This document shows positions 56,771-64,000 of a stretch of DNA of 64,000 nt, piece by piece. The notes below the pieces were generated by a model. The model was given only the letters and a program-made list of their open reading frames with translations. It was not told where the DNA came from and searched no databases. Position numbers and translations under genes: made by a program. Position 1 is the first letter of the stretch, and every line of letters starts with the position of its first letter. The stretch comes from Amycolatopsis balhimycina FH 1894 (GTDB lineage Bacteria > Actinomycetota > Actinomycetes > Mycobacteriales > Pseudonocardiaceae), in assembly GCF_000384295.1 (NCBI RefSeq), contig NZ_KB913037.1, forward strand, positions 1,221,975-1,285,974, written 5' to 3'.

Positions 56771-58120
56771 ATGACTTCGACGTTGAGCCGGGCAATCGCC
56801 AACTACCCCAACCGGTTCGACCCCGGGATGCTGAGCGAGCTCCCGGAAACCCTCCGGGAGACCATCCGCCGTCGCGACGAGGTGCTCGGTCCCGGCTACA
56901 CGCTCATCTACCGGGAGCCGGTCGAGTTCGTCTCCGGGCACGGGGCCCACCTGGTCGACCGCGACGGCAACGACTACCTGGACGCGTACAACAACGTCCC
57001 CTGCGTCGGCCACGCCCACCCGCACGTGGCCCAAGCGGTCTCCCGCCAGGTGGCGACGGTCAACACCAACACGCGCTACGTCCAGGAGGCACTGGTCGCC
57101 TACGCCGAGCGGTTGCTCGCCACCTTCCCCGAAGGACTGAGCAGGCTGAGCCTCGCCTGCAGCGGTTCGGAAGCGAACGACCTCGCGGTACGGGTGGCGA
57201 AGTTCCACACCGGCGGTACCGGAATCATCGTGACCCGGTGGGCCTACCACGGCATCACCAGCGAGGTCGCGAGCTTCTCACCCACGCTGGGTACGGGTTC
57301 GCCACTGGGGCCGAACGTCCGCGTCATCGACCCGCCCGACCCGCGGCTCGCCGCGCCCGGGGTCGATCTCGCCGAGCACATGCGCGGTCAGGTCCGCGGC
57401 GCGATCGACGATCTCGAGCGGCACGGGTTCCGGCTCGCGGCTTTGGTCACCGACGGCGCGTACTCCAGTGACGGGATCTTCACCGACCCGGTCGGGTACC
57501 TCCCGGGCGTCGTGGACGAGGTCCGGGCGGCCGGCGGTGTCTACATCGCGGACGAGGTGCAGGCGGGGTTCGCCCGGCTCGGCGAGACGATGTGGGGCTT
57601 CAGCCGCCACGGCGTGCTCCCGGACATCGTCACCATGGGTAAGCCGATGGGCAACGGGATGCCGATCTCCGGCGTCGTGTTCCGGCCCGAGGTCTCCGAC
57701 GAATTCGGCCGGAGCGTCCGCTACTTCAACACCTTCGGCGGCAGCTCGATCCCGGTGGCCGCCGGTGCCGCGGTGCTGGACGTCTTCGAGGAGGAGAACG
57801 TCCGGCAGCGCGTCCTCGAGAACGGCACCGCTCTCCGGAAAGGGCTCGAAGAGATCACCGGGGACTCCGCTCACGTCGCCGAGGTCCGCGGCAGCGGCCT
57901 GTACGTCGGCGTGGAGATCGTCGGGGACCGGCAGACGAGCGAGCCCGACCGCGCGCGTGCCGAGGACGTGATCAACGACCTGCGCGATCGCCGGGTCCTC
58001 ATCAGCGGCACGGGCAAGGCCGCCAACGTCCTGAAGATCCGTCCTCCCCTGGCTTTCACCGCCGCGGACGTGACCCGGTTCCTGGAGACCTTCGCCGAGG
58101 TCGCCAAGGTCCGCCTGTAA
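56771..58120 (+). CDS. Class III PLP aminotransferase / phospho-lyase-like enzyme
   Basis: 449 aa from ATG 56771. The fold is complete: LVDRDGNDYLDAYNNVPCVGHAHP, LACSGSEANDLAVRVAKFHTG, WAYHGITSEVASFSP, IADEVQAGFARLGETMWGFS and the PLP Lys291 in TMGKPMGNGMP. The NNVPCVGHAHP and YHGIT motifs resemble ethanolamine-phosphate and 5-phosphohydroxylysine phospho-lyases (AGXT2L-type), which eliminate ammonia and phosphate to give an aldehyde. The next gene encodes a kinase of the type that makes such phosphates. A plain transaminase is the alternative. Confidence 0.88.
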   Translation: MTSTLSRAIANYPNRFDPGMLSELPETLRETIRRRDEVLGPGYTLIYREPVEFVSGHGAHLVDRDGNDYLDAYNNVPCVGHAHPHVAQAVSRQVATVNTNTRYVQEALVAYAERLLATFPEGLSRLSLACSGSEANDLAVRVAKFHTGGTGIIVTRWAYHGITSEVASFSPTLGTGSPLGPNVRVIDPPDPRLAAPGVDLAEHMRGQVRGAIDDLERHGFRLAALVTDGAYSSDGIFTDPVGYLPGVVDEVRAAGGVYIADEVQAGFARLGETMWGFSRHGVLPDIVTMGKPMGNGMPISGVVFRPEVSDEFGRSVRYFNTFGGSSIPVAAGAAVLDVFEEENVRQRVLENGTALRKGLEEITGDSAHVAEVRGSGLYVGVEIVGDRQTSEPDRARAEDVINDLRDRRVLISGTGKAANVLKIRPPLAFTAADVTRFLETFAEVAKVRL

Positions 58121-58137
58121 CGGCCCGTCCGGAGGAA

Positions 58138-59214
58138 ATGATCGTGACCACCGCACCGGATGCGAACTTCGCTCAGCGGCTCCTCGAGGAGAGCGGCCTG
58201 GCATCGCCGCACGAGCCCGTGGACATGGCGCTCGTGAGCACCCTCGTCGCGAAGCACTACCACGTCAGCGGCAACCTCGAGCGGCTGGCGACGGAGAAGG
58301 ACGACACCTTCCGGCTCAGGACCGGCTCGGGGAACTACCTCGTGAAGGTCTCCCCGCCGGACGAGCCGGAGGCCGCGGTCGCACTCCAGACCGCCGTGAT
58401 GCGCTTTCTCGAGGACACTGCCCCGGAGCTTCCGGTCCAACGGGTGAAGCTGACAGTCGACGGGAACGACAACGTGGTTCTCGCGGCAGGCGACGGCAAG
58501 ACCCGCGTTCTCCGGGTACTCGGCTTCGTCGACGGCGAGGTCCTGGCGCAAACGCACGCGGAACCCGGTCAGCTCGCCCGCGCGGGCGAGCTGCTGGGCC
58601 ACGTCGACCTCGCGCTCGCGGCGTTCAGCCACCCCGCGGACCGGCGCGGTCTGGTGTGGGACATCCGCCATTTCCACCGGCTGACCGGACTCGCCGAGCA
58701 CACGCCGGACTCCGGGCACCGCCGGCTGGCGCGAGAGGTCTTCGCGCTCTTCGAGGCAGCTGTCGTCCCGGACCTCGACCACCTGGAGACCCAGGTGATC
58801 CACGGTGACTTCAGCCCGCACAACATCGTCGTGGACCGGCGGCACGACGACTTCGTGACGGGTGTCATCGACTTCGGTGACACCCTGCGCACCGCGGTGA
58901 TCTTCGATCCCGCCGTGGCGCTGGCGAACCTGCTCGGCCGGACGCCGGGCAGCCCCTGGCGGGAGGCCTGCGCCTTCGCCGCCGGCTACGACAAGGTGCG
59001 GCCGATCAAGGACGGCGAACTGCCTCTGCTCCCGGTCGCCGCACTGGCCCGGCTCACCCTGCGCGCGCTGCTGACCGACTGGCGTGCGCGGCGTGTCCCG
59101 GAACGGCGCGACTACCTCCTCAGCCACGCCGAGAACGACTGGCTCAACGTGGAGCGTGCGCTGGCCGTGCCGCTCGGCGAAGTCGTCGCGCACCTGGCGG
59201 CAAGGCCGTCATGA
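58138..59214 (+). CDS. APH-fold small-molecule kinase (hydroxylysine-kinase-like)
   Basis: 358 aa; start ATG 58138 after CCGGAGGAA. Kinase loop VIHGDFSPHNIVVD with catalytic Asp and metal-binding Asn, and VIDFGDTL as the DFG equivalent; the N-lobe carries LVKVSPPDEPEAAVALQTAV. Length and the pattern VWDIRHF match hydroxylysine kinase and homoserine-kinase-like phosphotransferases encoded next to class III aminotransferases. It is translated 17 bases after the aminotransferase gene. The likely reaction is phosphorylation of an amino alcohol, giving the substrate of the phospho-lyase. It may instead be a resistance enzyme, but context is against that. Confidence 0.85.
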   Translation: MIVTTAPDANFAQRLLEESGLASPHEPVDMALVSTLVAKHYHVSGNLERLATEKDDTFRLRTGSGNYLVKVSPPDEPEAAVALQTAVMRFLEDTAPELPVQRVKLTVDGNDNVVLAAGDGKTRVLRVLGFVDGEVLAQTHAEPGQLARAGELLGHVDLALAAFSHPADRRGLVWDIRHFHRLTGLAEHTPDSGHRRLAREVFALFEAAVVPDLDHLETQVIHGDFSPHNIVVDRRHDDFVTGVIDFGDTLRTAVIFDPAVALANLLGRTPGSPWREACAFAAGYDKVRPIKDGELPLLPVAALARLTLRALLTDWRARRVPERRDYLLSHAENDWLNVERALAVPLGEVVAHLAARPS

Positions 59215-59251
59215 CCAAGCTCCGGTTCCACCCCATGAAAGGAAAACAGCC

Positions 59252-59920
59252 ATGATCGAGTTCGAGCCCAAGTACATCACGTTCGACATGCACGGGACGC
59301 TGATCCGGTGGCACCTCACGGACCTGACCCGCAAGCTGCTGGCCGACATCGTCCCCGGCGACCGGATGGACGAAGTCCTCCACAGCTTCAAATGGCAGCG
59401 TCTCGACGAGGTGCTGAACCCCTGGAAGCCCTTTCCGGACATCATCCACGACTCGCTGCGCAAGACCCTGGAACGCTTCGACCTGCCGTACCGGAAGGCT
59501 GACAGCCAGGCCATCGTGGACGCGATCCCCACCTGGGGCCCCTACCCCGAGGTGCCCGAAGCGCTGCGGACGCTGGCCTCCCGCTACCCCCTGGTCATCC
59601 TGAGCAACGCAGCCGACGACCAGGTCATGAGCAACGTGGAGAAGCTCGGGGCCCCGTTCCACGCGGTCTACACCGCCGAGCAGGCCCAGGCCTACAAACC
59701 GCGGTACCAGGCCTTCGAGTACATGCTGAGCCGGCTCGGCTGCGGACCGAAGGACATCCTGCACGTCTCCGCCAGCCCGCGCTACGACCTCATGGCCGCC
59801 AACGACCTGGGCGTCACGAACAAGGTCCACGTCAACCGCGGTTTCGAGCCCAGCACCCCCGGCTACGGCTACTACGAAGTCAACCTGCTCTCCCAGGTTC
59901 CCCCGCTGCTCGGCATCTGA
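59252..59920 (+). CDS. HAD type II hydrolase (dehalogenase-like), paralogue 2
   Basis: 222 aa from ATG 59252 (GAAAGGAAAACAGCC). Nucleophile loop ITFDMHGTLI, with His at the +2 position, LVILSNAADDQV, the Lys in EQAQAYKPRYQAFEYML, and LHVSASPRYDLMAANDLG. The phosphatase acid Asp is absent. It closes operon 2 after the kinase gene. A motif shared with the other two paralogues is AIPTWGPYPEVPEALRTL-like. A role on a phosphorylated or halogenated intermediate is unproven. It is convergent with the GntR gene, 17 bases away. Confidence 0.86.
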   Translation: MIEFEPKYITFDMHGTLIRWHLTDLTRKLLADIVPGDRMDEVLHSFKWQRLDEVLNPWKPFPDIIHDSLRKTLERFDLPYRKADSQAIVDAIPTWGPYPEVPEALRTLASRYPLVILSNAADDQVMSNVEKLGAPFHAVYTAEQAQAYKPRYQAFEYMLSRLGCGPKDILHVSASPRYDLMAANDLGVTNKVHVNRGFEPSTPGYGYYEVNLLSQVPPLLGI

Positions 59921-59937
59921 ACCGGGCCGATCCGGAG

Positions 59938-60615
59938 TCACGACCGCGTGCTGTGCGCGGTCTTCTCCGTGAGCGTCTGCAGGTAGTGGAGGTCGAGGGC
60001 GCGGGTGAACGCCGCCTCGTCCCGGGCGGCGAGCGCGTCGACGATGGCCTGGTGTTCCTGGAAAAGCGAGTCTTCGGAGGGGTACCAGCGTTCGAGCCGG
60101 TTGATCGACAGCGACGACTCGGCGATCAGCGTGGAGTAGGCGCGCTGGATCCGCGAGTTGCCGGAGGCGGCCACCAGTGAGCTGTGAAAACGCAGGTCCA
60201 GCTCGACGACTTCACGCCACCGGCCCGACCGCTCCGCCGGGCCGATCTCGTCGACGATCGCCTGCAGTTCGCCCACGGTTCGCTCGAGGACGCCGTCGTC
60301 CGCGGACAGCACCTTCGCGCCGCAGCGGGCTTCCAGCGTCTGGCGGGCCTCGTAGATCTCGGCGATGTCCTCGGGCGTGATGTCGGTGACGAAGACGCCC
60401 CGGTTGGGGATGCGAACCAGCAGTCCTTCCTGCACCAGCCGCTGCAGCGCCTCGCGCACCGGACCCCGTGACACGCCCAGCTGCTTGGCGATCTCGGACT
60501 CCGACAGCGCCTGCGAGGGCTGCAGGGTGCCGCCGAGGATGTTGTTCCTGATCTGGGCGGCGATCGTGCCGGACACCGACTGGTAGTCGATGGCCTGCAG
60601 GTTCAGGTTCTTCAT
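59938..60615 (-). CDS. GntR-family (FCD/FadR type) regulator
   Basis: 225 aa. The winged helix (IRNNILGGTLQPSQALSESE, LGVSRGPVREALQRLVQEGL) is followed by an FCD ligand domain (ETLEARCGAKVLSADDGVLE, LDLRFHSSLVAASGNSRIQRA, EHQAIVDALAARDEAAFTRA) with the three His residues that bind metal and acid ligands. Such regulators sense carboxylates or amino acids. Its gene is divergent from HAD 3, and the region between holds the TGTTGACA palindrome, suggesting autoregulation together with control of operons 1 and 3. Confidence 0.9.
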   Translation of the reverse strand: MKNLNLQAIDYQSVSGTIAAQIRNNILGGTLQPSQALSESEIAKQLGVSRGPVREALQRLVQEGLLVRIPNRGVFVTDITPEDIAEIYEARQTLEARCGAKVLSADDGVLERTVGELQAIVDEIGPAERSGRWREVVELDLRFHSSLVAASGNSRIQRAYSTLIAESSLSINRLERWYPSEDSLFQEHQAIVDALAARDEAAFTRALDLHYLQTLTEKTAHSTRS

Positions 60616-60662
60616 CCGGTTCCCCCTGGTGTGAGACCCACTGTGGTCGTTCGTTCACTGAA

Positions 60663-60675
60663 GACTGTTGACGAT
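60663..60675. promoter_or_regulatory. Partial GntR-type site near the GntR start
   Basis: GACTGTTGACGAT preserves one half and the centre of the AACTGT-TG-ACAGTT motif. It is 48 bases upstream of the GntR start on the minus strand. It may be a weaker second operator for autoregulation. Confidence 0.45.
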
Positions 60676-60704
60676 AACACGAGCCGAAACGCAGCGTTCA
60701 CAGC

Positions 60705-60720
60705 AAACTGTTGACAGTTT
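60705..60720. promoter_or_regulatory. GntR-type operator before HAD 3
   Basis: AAACTGT-TG-ACAGTTT is a perfect 16-base palindrome with a two-base centre, 65 bases before the HAD 3 start. Its core is identical (inverted) to the core at 55350-55363 upstream of HAD 1. It probably binds the adjacent GntR/FCD protein. Confidence 0.75.
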
Positions 60721-60784
60721 ACAGTGACCCGGCTTACGGTCCTTCCCTGCCGGACACCTCCGCTTCACCTGGAAAGGGCACCCT

Positions 60785-61459
60785 GTGATCGACTCAGCCT
60801 TCCGGCCGAAGTACGTCTCGTTCGACTGCTACGGCACGCTCATCGACTTCCAGATCACCCCGGTCACCCGCGAGCTCGTCGGCGACCTGCTCACCCCGGA
60901 GCAGTTCGACCGGTTCGTGATCGACTTCCGCGGGTACCGGTACGACCAGGTCTGCGGGGAGTACTACGACTACCAGCAGGTTCTCCACGACGCCTACGCC
61001 CGGACCTGCGCGAAGTGGGGCCTCGCCGTGGCCGAAGACGCCGGTGAGCGCTTCTCCGACGCCGTGCTGTCCTGGGGCCCGCACGCGGACATCCCCAGCC
61101 CGCTGAAGAAGCTGGGTGAGCACTACCCGCTGGTGATCCTCTCCAACGCCAACACCCGCTACCTCGATGTCAGCGTGCCCAAGCTCGGAGCCGACTTCCA
61201 CGCCGTGTACACCGCCGAGCAGGCCGGCTTCTACAAGCCCCGCTACGCCGCGTTCGAGTACATGCTCGACCAGCTGAACACCCCGCCGGAGCAGTTCCTC
61301 CACGTCTCTTCGCACACCCGGTACGACCTGATGCCCTGCCACGACCTGGGTTTCACGAACACCGTCCTGCTCGACCGCGGCTACGACCCGCCGGCCCCGG
61401 TCTACGGCTACACCAAGGTCGATTCACTCGACGAGCTGAACGGCCTGCTGGGGCTCTGA
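60785..61459 (+). CDS. HAD type II hydrolase (dehalogenase-like), paralogue 3
   Basis: 224 aa from GTG 60785 (GAAAGGGCACCCT upstream). The nucleophile loop VSFDCYGTLID is the classic DxYGT of L-2-haloacid dehalogenases. LVILSNANTRYLD, EQAGFYKPRYAAFEYML and HVSSHTRYDLMPCHDLG follow. This is the paralogue nearest to known dehalogenases, but the SSN-x-D motif of those enzymes appears as SSHTRYD. It leads operon 3 with the FAD oxidase (6-base gap) and aldehyde dehydrogenase. Action on a non-halogen substrate is quite possible. Confidence 0.88.
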   Translation: MIDSAFRPKYVSFDCYGTLIDFQITPVTRELVGDLLTPEQFDRFVIDFRGYRYDQVCGEYYDYQQVLHDAYARTCAKWGLAVAEDAGERFSDAVLSWGPHADIPSPLKKLGEHYPLVILSNANTRYLDVSVPKLGADFHAVYTAEQAGFYKPRYAAFEYMLDQLNTPPEQFLHVSSHTRYDLMPCHDLGFTNTVLLDRGYDPPAPVYGYTKVDSLDELNGLLGL

Positions 61460-61464
61460 GGGCG

Positions 61465-62742
61465 ATGAAACTGACTTCCTACTGGCAGGACACCGCCACC
61501 CCCGCCGGGGACCACCGGCGGACGCCGGTCCCCGAGCGGGTCGACGTCGCGGTCGTCGGCGGCGGGCTCACCGGGACCTCCGCGGCCGTCGAACTGCGCA
61601 AGCTCGGCGCGTCCGTCGCGGTCCTCGAACAGCACACGATCGGCTGGGGAGCGTCGGGCCGCAACGGCGGCATGGCCACCACCGGCCTGGCGATCGGCTT
61701 CGGCACCGCGGTGAAACGCTACGGCGCCGACCGCGCGGTCGCGATGTTCCGGACCTACAACGACGCGATCGACAGCATCGAGAAGCTCGTCGCCGAGCAC
61801 GGGATCGACTGCGACTTCGAGCGCTCGGGCAAGCTGACCCTCGCCCACCGGCCGTCGCACTTCGAGGCGATGGTCAAGACCCGCAAGGCGCTGGAAGAGC
61901 TCGCCGACCACGAGGTCATTACGGTCCCGAAGAAGGACATCCACTCCGAAATCGGTTCCGACTTCTACTACGGCGCCACGGTGGACCCGTACGGCGCGGG
62001 GCTGCACGTCGGCAAGTTCGTGCACGGCCTGGCGAAGGCGGCCGGTGACCTCGGCGCGACGATCTGCGAGAACGCCGAAGTGACCGCGCTGGACCGCAAT
62101 CCGCGCGGCGGGCACACCCTGCAGACCACCCGCGGGCGGCTGCACGCGGACCAGGTGCTGATCGCCACCAGCGGCTACACCGGGAAGGTGACGCCGTGGC
62201 TGCGGCGGCGGGTGATCCCGGTCGGCAGCTTCATCATCGTGACCGAGCCCCTGGCCCAGGACGTCGTGGACCGGATCCTGCCGCACCGGCGGCAGGCGTC
62301 GGACAGCAAGAACCTCGTCTACTACTTCCGGATCACCCCCGACAACCGGCTGCTCTTCGGCGGCCGCGCCCGGTTCGCGATGTCCAGCCCGGACTCCGAC
62401 GTCCGGAGCGGGCAGATCCTCGTCAGGGCGATGACCGAGCTGTTCCCGTACCTGGCGGGCACCCGGATCGACTACACCTGGGGCGGCCTGGTCGACCTGT
62501 CGATGGACCAGCTCGTGCACGCGGGCGAGCGCGACGGCGTCCACTACTCCGTCGGCTACAGCGGCCACGGCGTGCAGATGGCCACCTACATGGGCCAGAA
62601 GATGGCGCGGTTCATGTCCGGGGACGCCGAAGCCAACATCTGGGGCGACGTCAAGTTCCCCGCCGTGCCGGGGCACTTCGGCCGCCCGTGGTTCCTCCCG
62701 CTGATCGGCGGCGGGGCGCGGGTGCTGGACGCGATCTCATGA
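61465..62742 (+). CDS. FAD-dependent amine oxidase (DAO/PuuB-like)
   Basis: 425 aa. The dinucleotide motif VAVVGGGLTGTSAAVELRKL at about residue 28 and the following GWGASGRNGGM mark the DAO superfamily, close to gamma-glutamylputrescine oxidase PuuB. Late YTWGGLVDLSMDQLVHAGER and YSVGYSGHGVQMATYMG are also typical. No Tat signal, so it is cytosolic. It should oxidise a primary or secondary amine to an aldehyde with H2O2 or another acceptor. Its stop overlaps the aldehyde dehydrogenase start (ATGA), a direct hint that the aldehyde is passed on. Confidence 0.9.
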   Translation: MKLTSYWQDTATPAGDHRRTPVPERVDVAVVGGGLTGTSAAVELRKLGASVAVLEQHTIGWGASGRNGGMATTGLAIGFGTAVKRYGADRAVAMFRTYNDAIDSIEKLVAEHGIDCDFERSGKLTLAHRPSHFEAMVKTRKALEELADHEVITVPKKDIHSEIGSDFYYGATVDPYGAGLHVGKFVHGLAKAAGDLGATICENAEVTALDRNPRGGHTLQTTRGRLHADQVLIATSGYTGKVTPWLRRRVIPVGSFIIVTEPLAQDVVDRILPHRRQASDSKNLVYYFRITPDNRLLFGGRARFAMSSPDSDVRSGQILVRAMTELFPYLAGTRIDYTWGGLVDLSMDQLVHAGERDGVHYSVGYSGHGVQMATYMGQKMARFMSGDAEANIWGDVKFPAVPGHFGRPWFLPLIGGGARVLDAIS

Positions 62743-64000
62743 CCACCACGGCTCCGGTGACGGCGTCGTTCGGCCTGCCCGGCGGCGCCCTGGTCGCCGG
62801 CGAGTGGCAGACCGGCGGGCTCACGTCCGGGGTGGCCGACCCCCACGACGGCACACCCGTCGGGTGGGTCGCGCGCAACGACGCGGCCGACGTCGATGTC
62901 GCCGTCCGGGCGGCGGCCCGAGCGGTCGCCGAGCCGTGGCCGCTCTGGCAGCGGCGCGAGGCCCTCGAGGAGGCCGCCCGGCTGGTCCGGGACGAGGCCG
63001 CCTGGCTGGCCGGGATCATCAGCGCCGAGGGCAGCAAGACGATCGCCGAGGCCGAGCAGGAGGTGCGGCGCTGCGCCGAGACGCTGCGCCTGTCCGCGGC
63101 GGCGGGCCCGGTCCTGCGCGGCGAGGTGCTCGAGTTCGACGACAGCGACCGCGGCGCGGGCAAGCGCGGCTGGTTCGTCCGCGCGCCGATCGGGGTCGTC
63201 GCGGCGATCACCCCGTTCAACGACCCGCTCAACCTGGTCGCCCACAAGGTCGGCCCGGCACTGATCGCGGGCAACGGCGTCGTGGTGAAACCCGCCGACA
63301 CGACTCCGCATTCGGCGCTGGCCCTGGCGGCCATCCTGCTGCGGGCCGGGGTCCCGGCGGCCCGGATCTCGGTCGTGTGCGGCGACGGGGAAACCGGGCA
63401 CGCGCTGGTGACGCACCCGGGCGTCGACGTCGTCTCGTTCACCGGCGGCCCGGCCACGGCGGCACGGATCGCGGCGGCGGCCGGGCCGAAGAAGCTCCTG
63501 ATGGAGCTCGGCGGGAACAACCCGGTGATCGTGTGCGGTGACGCGGACCTCGAGAAGGCCGCCGACGCGATCGTGCGCGGCGCGTTCGGGTGCGCGGGGC
63601 AGAACTGCCTGTCCGTCCAGCGCGTCTACGCCGACGCGGCGATCCACGAAGAACTGCTGACCCGGATCACGGCCGGCACCCGCGCGCTGAAGGTCGGCCC
63701 CAAGACCGACCGCACCACCGACGTCGGCCCGATGATCAGCGAGGCCGAGGCCGCCCGCGTCGAGGCCTGGGTCGACGCGGCTTTGGCCGGGGGCGCCCGC
63801 GCGCACACCGGCGCCCACCGCGGCGGCGCCTACTACCACCCGACCGTCCTCACCGACGTGCCCGCGGACGCCGACGTCCTGGTGCGCGAGGTGTTCGGCC
63901 CGGTGGTGACCGTCATCCCGGTCGGCTCCGCCGACGCGGCGATCGCGGCGGCGAACAGCTCGGAGCACGCCCTGCAGGCCGGTGTCTTCACCGGCGTGCT
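62739..64000 (+). CDS. NAD(P)-dependent aldehyde dehydrogenase (3' end outside window)
   Basis: 420 codons are visible, from ATG 62739 to the window end, still open. Cofactor-binding PFNDPLNLVAHKVGPALIAG and VVVKPADTTPHSALAL, the general base Glu in LLMELGGNNPVIV, and the catalytic Cys in GCAGQNCLSVQR are all present; VREVFGPVVTVIPV follows. Full length should be about 470-490 residues. It shares the pattern of lactaldehyde/phenylglyoxal-type ALDHs with FNDPLN in place of FNFPLN. Coupled to the amine oxidase gene, it should convert the resulting aldehyde to an acid. Confidence 0.92.
   Translation, partial: MTTTAPVTASFGLPGGALVAGEWQTGGLTSGVADPHDGTPVGWVARNDAADVDVAVRAAARAVAEPWPLWQRREALEEAARLVRDEAAWLAGIISAEGSKTIAEAEQEVRRCAETLRLSAAAGPVLRGEVLEFDDSDRGAGKRGWFVRAPIGVVAAITPFNDPLNLVAHKVGPALIAGNGVVVKPADTTPHSALALAAILLRAGVPAARISVVCGDGETGHALVTHPGVDVVSFTGGPATAARIAAAAGPKKLLMELGGNNPVIVCGDADLEKAADAIVRGAFGCAGQNCLSVQRVYADAAIHEELLTRITAGTRALKVGPKTDRTTDVGPMISEAEAARVEAWVDAALAGGARAHTGAHRGGAYYHPTVLTDVPADADVLVREVFGPVVTVIPVGSADAAIAAANSSEHALQAGVFTGV

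Noticed and set aside
58138..59214. Aminoglycoside resistance kinase
   Set aside because: The fold fits, but the gene is in an operon with a class III aminotransferase and a HAD gene, and the length and motifs are nearer to hydroxylysine-kinase-like enzymes.

Overview
The window is high-GC DNA with dense, strand-alternating genes, frequent GTG starts and four-base GTGA/ATGA overlaps. It contains LAL-family LuxR regulators, a DevS/DevR-type kinase and regulator, a DUF6529/Rieske operon, GH64 and GH44 enzymes and many very small proteins. This fits a filamentous actinomycete of the Pseudonocardiaceae, most likely Amycolatopsis or a close relative. That placement is an inference from gene types and codon style, not from a marker gene. 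No rRNA, tRNA, CRISPR array, transposase or phage gene was seen.

Layout. 0-3.2 kb: the end of a TetR-type gene, a decayed GAF-ANTAR gene, an N5-(carboxyethyl)ornithine synthase-like enzyme, and about 0.9 kb without a convincing gene. 3.2-8.9 kb: a dormancy/hypoxia-like island (GAF sensor kinase, Acg-type nitroreductase, NarL/DevR-type regulator, phosphoribosyltransferase, STAS protein, HPF-like ribosome factor). 8.9-9.4 kb: a scar where a desaturase fragment and a SnoaL-like fragment abut. 9.5-15.1 kb: a PLP desulfhydrase/deaminase, a GNAT enzyme, a secreted protein/DUF6529/Rieske operon, and an operon of DHFR-like, YCII/DGPF and ECF sigma factor genes. 15.3-23.4 kb: a plant-polysaccharide locus (GH9-CBM3-FN3-CBM3 cellulase, a secreted HNH-like protein, GH27 with ricin lectin, expansin, GH44) with two CebR-type operators and two copies of another LacI-type operator.

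23.7-40 kb: membrane and stress genes (AI-2E exporter family, DUF7144, DUF1269, DUF2252, SHOCT, K+ channel, MFS) around two large LAL regulators, then GH15 and GH64-CBM6 enzymes. 40-45 kb: a two-component pair whose regulator has lost the start of its receiver domain, followed by a ferric-reductase-like flavohaem oxidoreductase, an FMN-binding protein and a DUF2231 protein. 45-51 kb: VOC protein, peptidoglycan-binding protein, STAND/TPR regulator, DUF4230 protein, short-chain cis-prenyltransferase and an anti-sigma ATPase. Two copies of one about 53-bp hairpin element sit at 40.14 and 51.30 kb, both beside damaged genes.

51.6-64 kb is the most interesting part: an apparent catabolic gene cluster with three operons, each carrying one paralogous HAD type II protein. 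They are HAD-DSD1-like enzyme-SDR (minus strand), class III aminotransferase-APH-fold kinase-HAD (plus), and HAD-amine oxidase-aldehyde dehydrogenase (plus, running off the end). A ROK and a GntR/FCD regulator are interleaved. Matching palindromes (core AACTGT-2-ACAGTT) lie upstream of HAD operons 1 and 3. A different palindrome overlaps the promoter of operon 2. Together they suggest kinase-plus-phospho-lyase processing of an amino alcohol or polyamine-like compound to an aldehyde, then to an acid. The substrate is unknown and no transporter is visible in the window.
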